A stretch of DNA of 64,000 nt from Meloidogyne chitwoodi (taxonomy: Eukaryota; Nematoda; Chromadorea; Rhabditida; Meloidogynidae), in the NCBI GenBank assembly GCA_015183035.1, contig JACZZP010000012.1, positions 186,001 through 250,000 of the forward strand. The letters are read 5' to 3'. The stretch's first letter is position 1, and every line of letters starts with the position of its first letter. This document shows, piece by piece, positions 59,231 through 64,000 of the stretch. The notes under the pieces were generated by a model, which ran no database searches, was not told the DNA's origin, and worked only from the letters and a program-made list of their open reading frames with translations. Both the position numbers and the translations under genes were made by a program.

Positions 59231-62200
59231 ATGATTTTTATTGAAAATTTTTTAAAAATTTTTTTTTTATTTTTTTATTTTCTCAATTTTGTAATATCTA
59301 AAGAATTTGTTAATGATGATTTTTTTGATGAGAATGAATTGGACAAAAAAGAGGATAAATTGTAATTATTTTTTTAGCCCCGAAATATCGTTTATTTTAA
59401 TAAAAAATCTTTCCGGGTAATTATTCGGTTGACACTCGTATAGTGGCACCAAAATGACCGGTCATTTAAATTTACAATTTTTAATTGTAAAGAGAGGGTA
59501 ACCAAATAACTGTCTTTATAACGGTTTTTGACCTTTATTAAACTGTCCTAATAAGGAGAGTCATTAAAAATTAACTCCGATTTGGTCGAGGTGGTCCCCT
59601 AAAATTTAAAATAAATTTTCCCTCATTTTTAAAATTCCAATAAATAAAAAAAATTTTTTTTAAAGTGTGTTTCTGACTGATAGGCTAACCACACATCATA
59701 AAATAAAATACATAAATATGGATCAGTGTATGCTTCACCCTGGACAAAAAGAAATTGGATCTTATGCCTTAATATTCCAAAGGCCAGAAAATCTGTTGTG
59801 CGACGAGTTAAATTAATTTTAAAAATTTTTTGTTTAAAAAAAATCTTTAAAGTCTGCTAATTTGCTATCCAAGTCAATTGGTTGGTAATAATACACGGAA
59901 TGGAATTATTACAAAAATTCCCTACAGACTTAGGGAGGCTAGAAAAGTCAGTTTTTAATTAAAATAAAATTTAAAAAATTAATAAAAATATTTTTTAAAA
60001 AAAAAAGAATAATATAACCACACTATGTGAACAAAAGAAAAGCGAATTTTGTCAAAAAAAGAAAAATAAAGAAATTAAATGTTCTTTTGGACAACCAGCG
60101 TCAACTGTCTGGCATGGAATTAGGCTTAATACAAAATATGTTTTTGAGGAAAAAATGTTTGTTACCTCAATTTCGTTGTCTCTAACAAATAAAATGTTTG
60201 TTTTTATTAATTAATGGAAAGATTTTTTTATTTTTATTTTAAATTTTGACTTTTCAAGTTTCCTTCTAGAGATCGGCCAAATTCAAATTATTTGACAAAT
60301 TTATTAATTAAAAAATTTGAGAAATTTGTTTTTTATTTACTTTAATTTCTAAAGCTCAGACTCTTCTGACCCTTTTTCTATTAGATTAGTTTAGCACATT
60401 AAAGGTCGTTTCAAAGCCACTCTACTTTGAATTGTCCTTTACCAATTTTATTAAAACTAAATTAAATTTTAGATATTTATTAAATAATACGCCATCTTTT
60501 AACATTGAATTTGGCCAGAAGAAAGACGTTTACACACGAATTCATAAGAAATTTATCCATGGAAAAGGAGAAAACGGTTTAATTTTTTTATATATTTTAT
60601 TTTATTTTTTTAGCAAAATATTTAACCTCTGAAATTTTATTTCTTGATCAACACATTGTTGAAGAGTATATATCTAAAATTGGAAAGGGTGCTAGTTTAC
60701 ACAAATATGCAGGTTTGTGGGCACTTGGATTGGATATATTACCAACCAGAGCTCAGCAATCGTTGGATTTGTTTGTCTTTAAAGGATGTAGATGCGGACT
60801 TGATGCTATGGTTAATTTTAATTAATTTTTTAATTTTTAAATAATTAATGGGGTCTCAACTAGAAATGTGGAGTAGATGTTCCCAAGACTAAGGTTGATG
60901 TTCTTTATAATTTTTATTAATAAAAACGCTTATTATAAAAAACGCTAAATCCTCAACTTAATGAAAATATTTGTATTTAAAAAGTCAGTTCAAAATATGA
61001 CAATTTTAGGTGAAAGTTAAAGAATATTTATAAGTTTTAAGAAAAAGGGCTAGAATACATGATAAGGTCAAATTAGAAAAGTTTTATAAAAGAAATGATT
61101 TACAATGATATAACATTTGTAGGGAAAGTTTAGAAAGAATACAAAGAGAAATATTCAAAAGAATGCTTTAAGAAATGCTTTAAATACTAATTTAATATGA
61201 ACACATAAAGGGAAAATTAGATAAGAGAAAAGAAAGTTTTTATTAAAATATTTAAAAACATACAGAATGCCAAAATATGTAATAAATATATTTTAAATCA
61301 TATATCAGGACTCAACTGTTCCCAAGACTAAAATACATGAAAAATACAAGAAATACAAAAATACATCAACAACAAAATACATCATAACCCAACATTTTTT
61401 TGTGTTTTTGTATTTTTCAGGTATTTTTGTATTTCATGTATTTTTGTATTTTTATGTATTTTTGTATTTTTCTTGTATTTTTTGTATTTCTTGCAAGTAT
61501 TTATACTGTTTCTTCACTGCCCAACTTTCAACTGCCCAATTTTCCTGGCACGGGTTGATGTTCTTTATTATTTTTAATAATAAAAACGTTTAGAAACCTT
61601 AGAGTAAATCCAACGGGTGTCTCTATATGGGTCCACCCCTTTTGATCAACACTAATTTTTTTTGTTAAACAAATTTTTACTCAGAATACTGTTGATCAAA
61701 AGGCCCCTTTATATTCTGATATTCTTTATTTTAAATTATTTTATAATTAATTTATTTATTTCAGTTCAAAAATCCAACAGTTCCCAACTCTTTGGTGCCC
61801 TACCAAAATCCAAGAATTTTAACACCAGATGAATTAAAAATACTTGATTCGTTCTGCACCGATATACACATAAATACTACAATGCCTATAAAATTGGATA
61901 ATTTAAATAAAGAAAAATTAATTAAATTTACATTAAAAACGAGCCCAAAAAGAGAACTAGGTATGGGCAAAATTGAATTTTTAGATGATAAAAATATAAT
62001 GATTCTTGGAATTCATTTTGTTGGTAAATTTGATAGAATCTTTTATGGCCCTAGAAAGGTAATTTTTTATTTTAAAAAATTTTGTTTTCAATTTTTGATT
62101 TTTTAGCAAAATAGAATTTGGGAGGAATCATTTCAACAAGTTATGCAAATATTTTCTGGGGGAACTATAAATGTAATAATACGTTTAAATAAATATTTTG

Positions 62201-64000
62201 TTTCATCTTCAATTTTGATTAATGAACATTCTTCGAATAAGTTTTGGCCTTCAAAATGGTGGGAAGGAAATTTTTTGAAGGAAACAAAAATTTCACAGAT
62301 GAGAATTGATGGAGATTTTGCTTTAGTTACTTCTGTGGAGATGACAGAAGGGGATATTATTGACGTAAAAAATTAATTTTTAAAATTTACCCTTTAATAT
62401 GAAGGGGTAGAAAAGTTTAAGAGTAGCCGTTTCAGAGTACAACCAAAAGGGGACGGTTCAGGGTAAAAAATGTTAAAGTATTTTGCACTGAACAGACTAC
62501 TCTGAAACAACCTTTACAAACCTTGCCGATAAAAAAATTTTTTGATCAACCCAAAAATTATCAGGAATTCCCTATTTTCTTTAATCGTATCCATACATAC
62601 TATTCAATTTTTTGGGACGAAAACTTGTCCTGAGATACACAAACCATTGTAAATCAAAAAACAATAGGGGAGAGTAAGCTAAAATTAATTATTAAATAAT
62701 TCAATTTAAAACATTTTGACTATCTTACCGAAAAAAGTAAATTGAAACTGGGAATTTTACTCAATTTTTAAAATAAAAATATAATTGACTAAAATTTATT
62801 TACAAAAAAATTTTTTTTTTAATTTTAAGCAACAAAAAATGCCATATTCAATTAAAATTATTAATGAAAATGAAAACAGAAGGGCTGTTACTTTTCGTTT
62901 CCATTGCATAATTGATAAAAATGCGTCAAGTTTTAATATAAAATTAATGAGTGGTGTGAAAGAGGAAAATGATTATAGTTAAGAAATTTTTATATAACAT
63001 TTTTAAAATTATTTTTTTTTTAGTTGGGAGAGCCTTTTATGGATTTGTTGTAAATTTTAAAGATAATGGTAAAAATGAAATTAAGGCTTATTCAAAAAGT
63101 GTAAGATAATGTTTTTGGTTAAAGGTTAAAAATAGTGTTAGGAACGGTGTTGATTCCAGTCATTTATTTTATATTTCGGTACAGGACGATTCAGAGTAGC
63201 TCGTATAACTTTTTTCAATTTAAACCTTTTCAAATAATTTTTATGTCATTCGAAAGAGCTCGAAAAGTTGAGTCTTTTCACTAATCTGTCCGATCAGATC
63301 AGTTGATTTTTTTTTAAAAAGATGCCCGAAAAACGCGGAAATCACAATTTTCCACTTTTATCAGACTATAACTTTTTGTTGAGTGATCTGATTCGATTGG
63401 TCCAATTGATTAAATTTATCCGATTATCGGATGCTTTCTATTAATAAAAGATCTGTTCAGATCGGTTAAGAAATAAAAAAGTTATGGCCAAAAACAACCG
63501 GCTACTCTAAATCGTCTCTTACCCATTATATTTTAAATTCCAGTTTTTTTTTTCAAAATTTTATCTCTAATTTTTAAAAAGTCTAAATAAATATTAAAAA
63601 TACTTTTAGCATGATTCTCCACAAGAAATAAGTTTAAATGCAACATTATTTAAAAAAGGAACGCCATTTGAGTGCGTATTCTATTTAGCTGAAAATGAAC
63701 GGGGACAAACATCAATTAAAGTCACAATAAATGGTAAAGAGAATAAACATTGCGAAATCTTGACAAAAATGAAGATATGGCTTATTGATCGAATTACTGT
63801 AAGTTTTTATATGGTAATTGTTGTTAATGAAAATGAGGAAAAACTTGTTAATAGCGCCCAAGCTCCAATCTGAATGATTTATACACCCAGCAGAGATGTT
63901 CCCTTTTCTGTAAAAACGAAAATACTAAGTCTCTTCAGAGCGCCTGTGATAAAGGCCATTCTCTCGTCTGATAAAGACGCAGAAAATTGTGTACAGTTCT
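59231..64000 (+). CDS. Large secreted galectin-domain protein, copy D (continues past window)
   Basis: Exons fitting by phase: 59231-59361, 59666-59806, 59853-59946, 60008-60195, 60473-60576, 60614-60810, 61765-62058, 62107-62364, 62830-62977, 63024-63100 and 63610-63798; a GTAAG donor at 63799 shows that it continues beyond 64000. Signal peptide MIFIENFLKIFFLFFYFLNF, then an acidic stretch (DDFFDENELDKKEDK). The Cys-rich block matches the other copies (NMDQCMLHPGQ, LICYPSQL, FGQPASTVWHGI, LHKYAGLWALGLDILP). Galectin-like features in view: INVIIRLNKYFV, SKWWEGNFLK, FRFHCIIDKNASSFNIKL and KKGTPFECVF. Tail-to-head with copy C, 666 bp apart. C-terminal galectin units are outside the window. Confidence 0.76.
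61318..61550. mobile_element. ATACATGAAAAATAC-repeat MITE in copy D intron
   Basis: AAAATACATGAAAAATACAA-type units and their complements around a short centre, in the long intron 60811-61764; ends 'CACTGCCCAACTTTC'. Shares its centre with 24245 and 38150. Confidence 0.6.
62415..62515. mobile_element. GAGTAGCC-type inverted repeat in copy D intron
   Basis: AGAGTAGCCGTTTCAGAGTA and TACTCTGAAACAACC are inverted; related to 63175-63522. Confidence 0.55.
63175..63522. mobile_element. GGCTACTCTAAATCG MITE in copy D intron
   Basis: CGATTCAGAGTAGCTCG at the left and CGGCTACTCTAAATCG at the right, with ATCTGATTCGATTGGTCC sequence inside. In the intron 63101-63609. Confidence 0.55.

Overview
This is a eukaryotic, very AT-rich window with many short introns (often 40-60 bp, donor GT, acceptor usually ending TTTNAG or AAG), compact conserved genes and many miniature inverted-repeat transposons. 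The gene structure and protein families (RBBP4/LIN-53, ADP/ATP carrier, MED31, CAF-1 p150, ribokinase, UTP25, ATOX1, CDK2AP1) fit a clade IV nematode, probably root-knot-nematode-like (Meloidogyne). The genus is inferred from composition and gene style, not from any search. Exon coordinates were read by eye and checked by reading-frame phase, so single boundaries may be off by a base or two. Layout: 1.7-5.3 kb holds two tandem copies of a secreted Lys/Glu-rich protein gene whose promoters carry repeated ATTCTGAT boxes; 5.6-6.9 kb is a nested foldback transposon; 7.3-9.1 kb is another secreted acidic protein gene (minus). From 10.2 to 17.5 kb four minus-strand genes lie head-to-tail with gaps of about 340-420 bp: CAF-1 p150, ADP/ATP carrier, MED31 and RBBP4/LIN-53. 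This could be an operon, and two of its members are subunits of the same histone chaperone. Then come a secreted three-finger-like cysteine protein (18.3-20.0 kb, plus) and ribokinase (21.4-23.3 kb, plus). From 23.9 kb to the end, four large paralogous secreted proteins with galectin-like domains (copies A, B minus; C, D plus) flank two other blocks. Between A and B lies a 23-exon gene for a tandem three-finger-like cysteine-repeat protein with a Thr-rich stalk and C-terminal anchor (31.2-38.6 kb). Between B and C lie three conserved genes, UTP25 (+), ATOX1 copper chaperone (-) and CDK2AP1 (+). D runs off the window. Introns and spacers are full of MITE-like foldbacks, several with clear 8-9 bp target duplications, plus a solo LTR with a 5-bp duplication and many tRNA-derived B-box fragments. 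Functional themes: chromatin assembly and transcription, ribosome biogenesis, metal and sugar handling, and an expanding set of secreted or cell-surface proteins that could act at the host or body-surface interface (inference).
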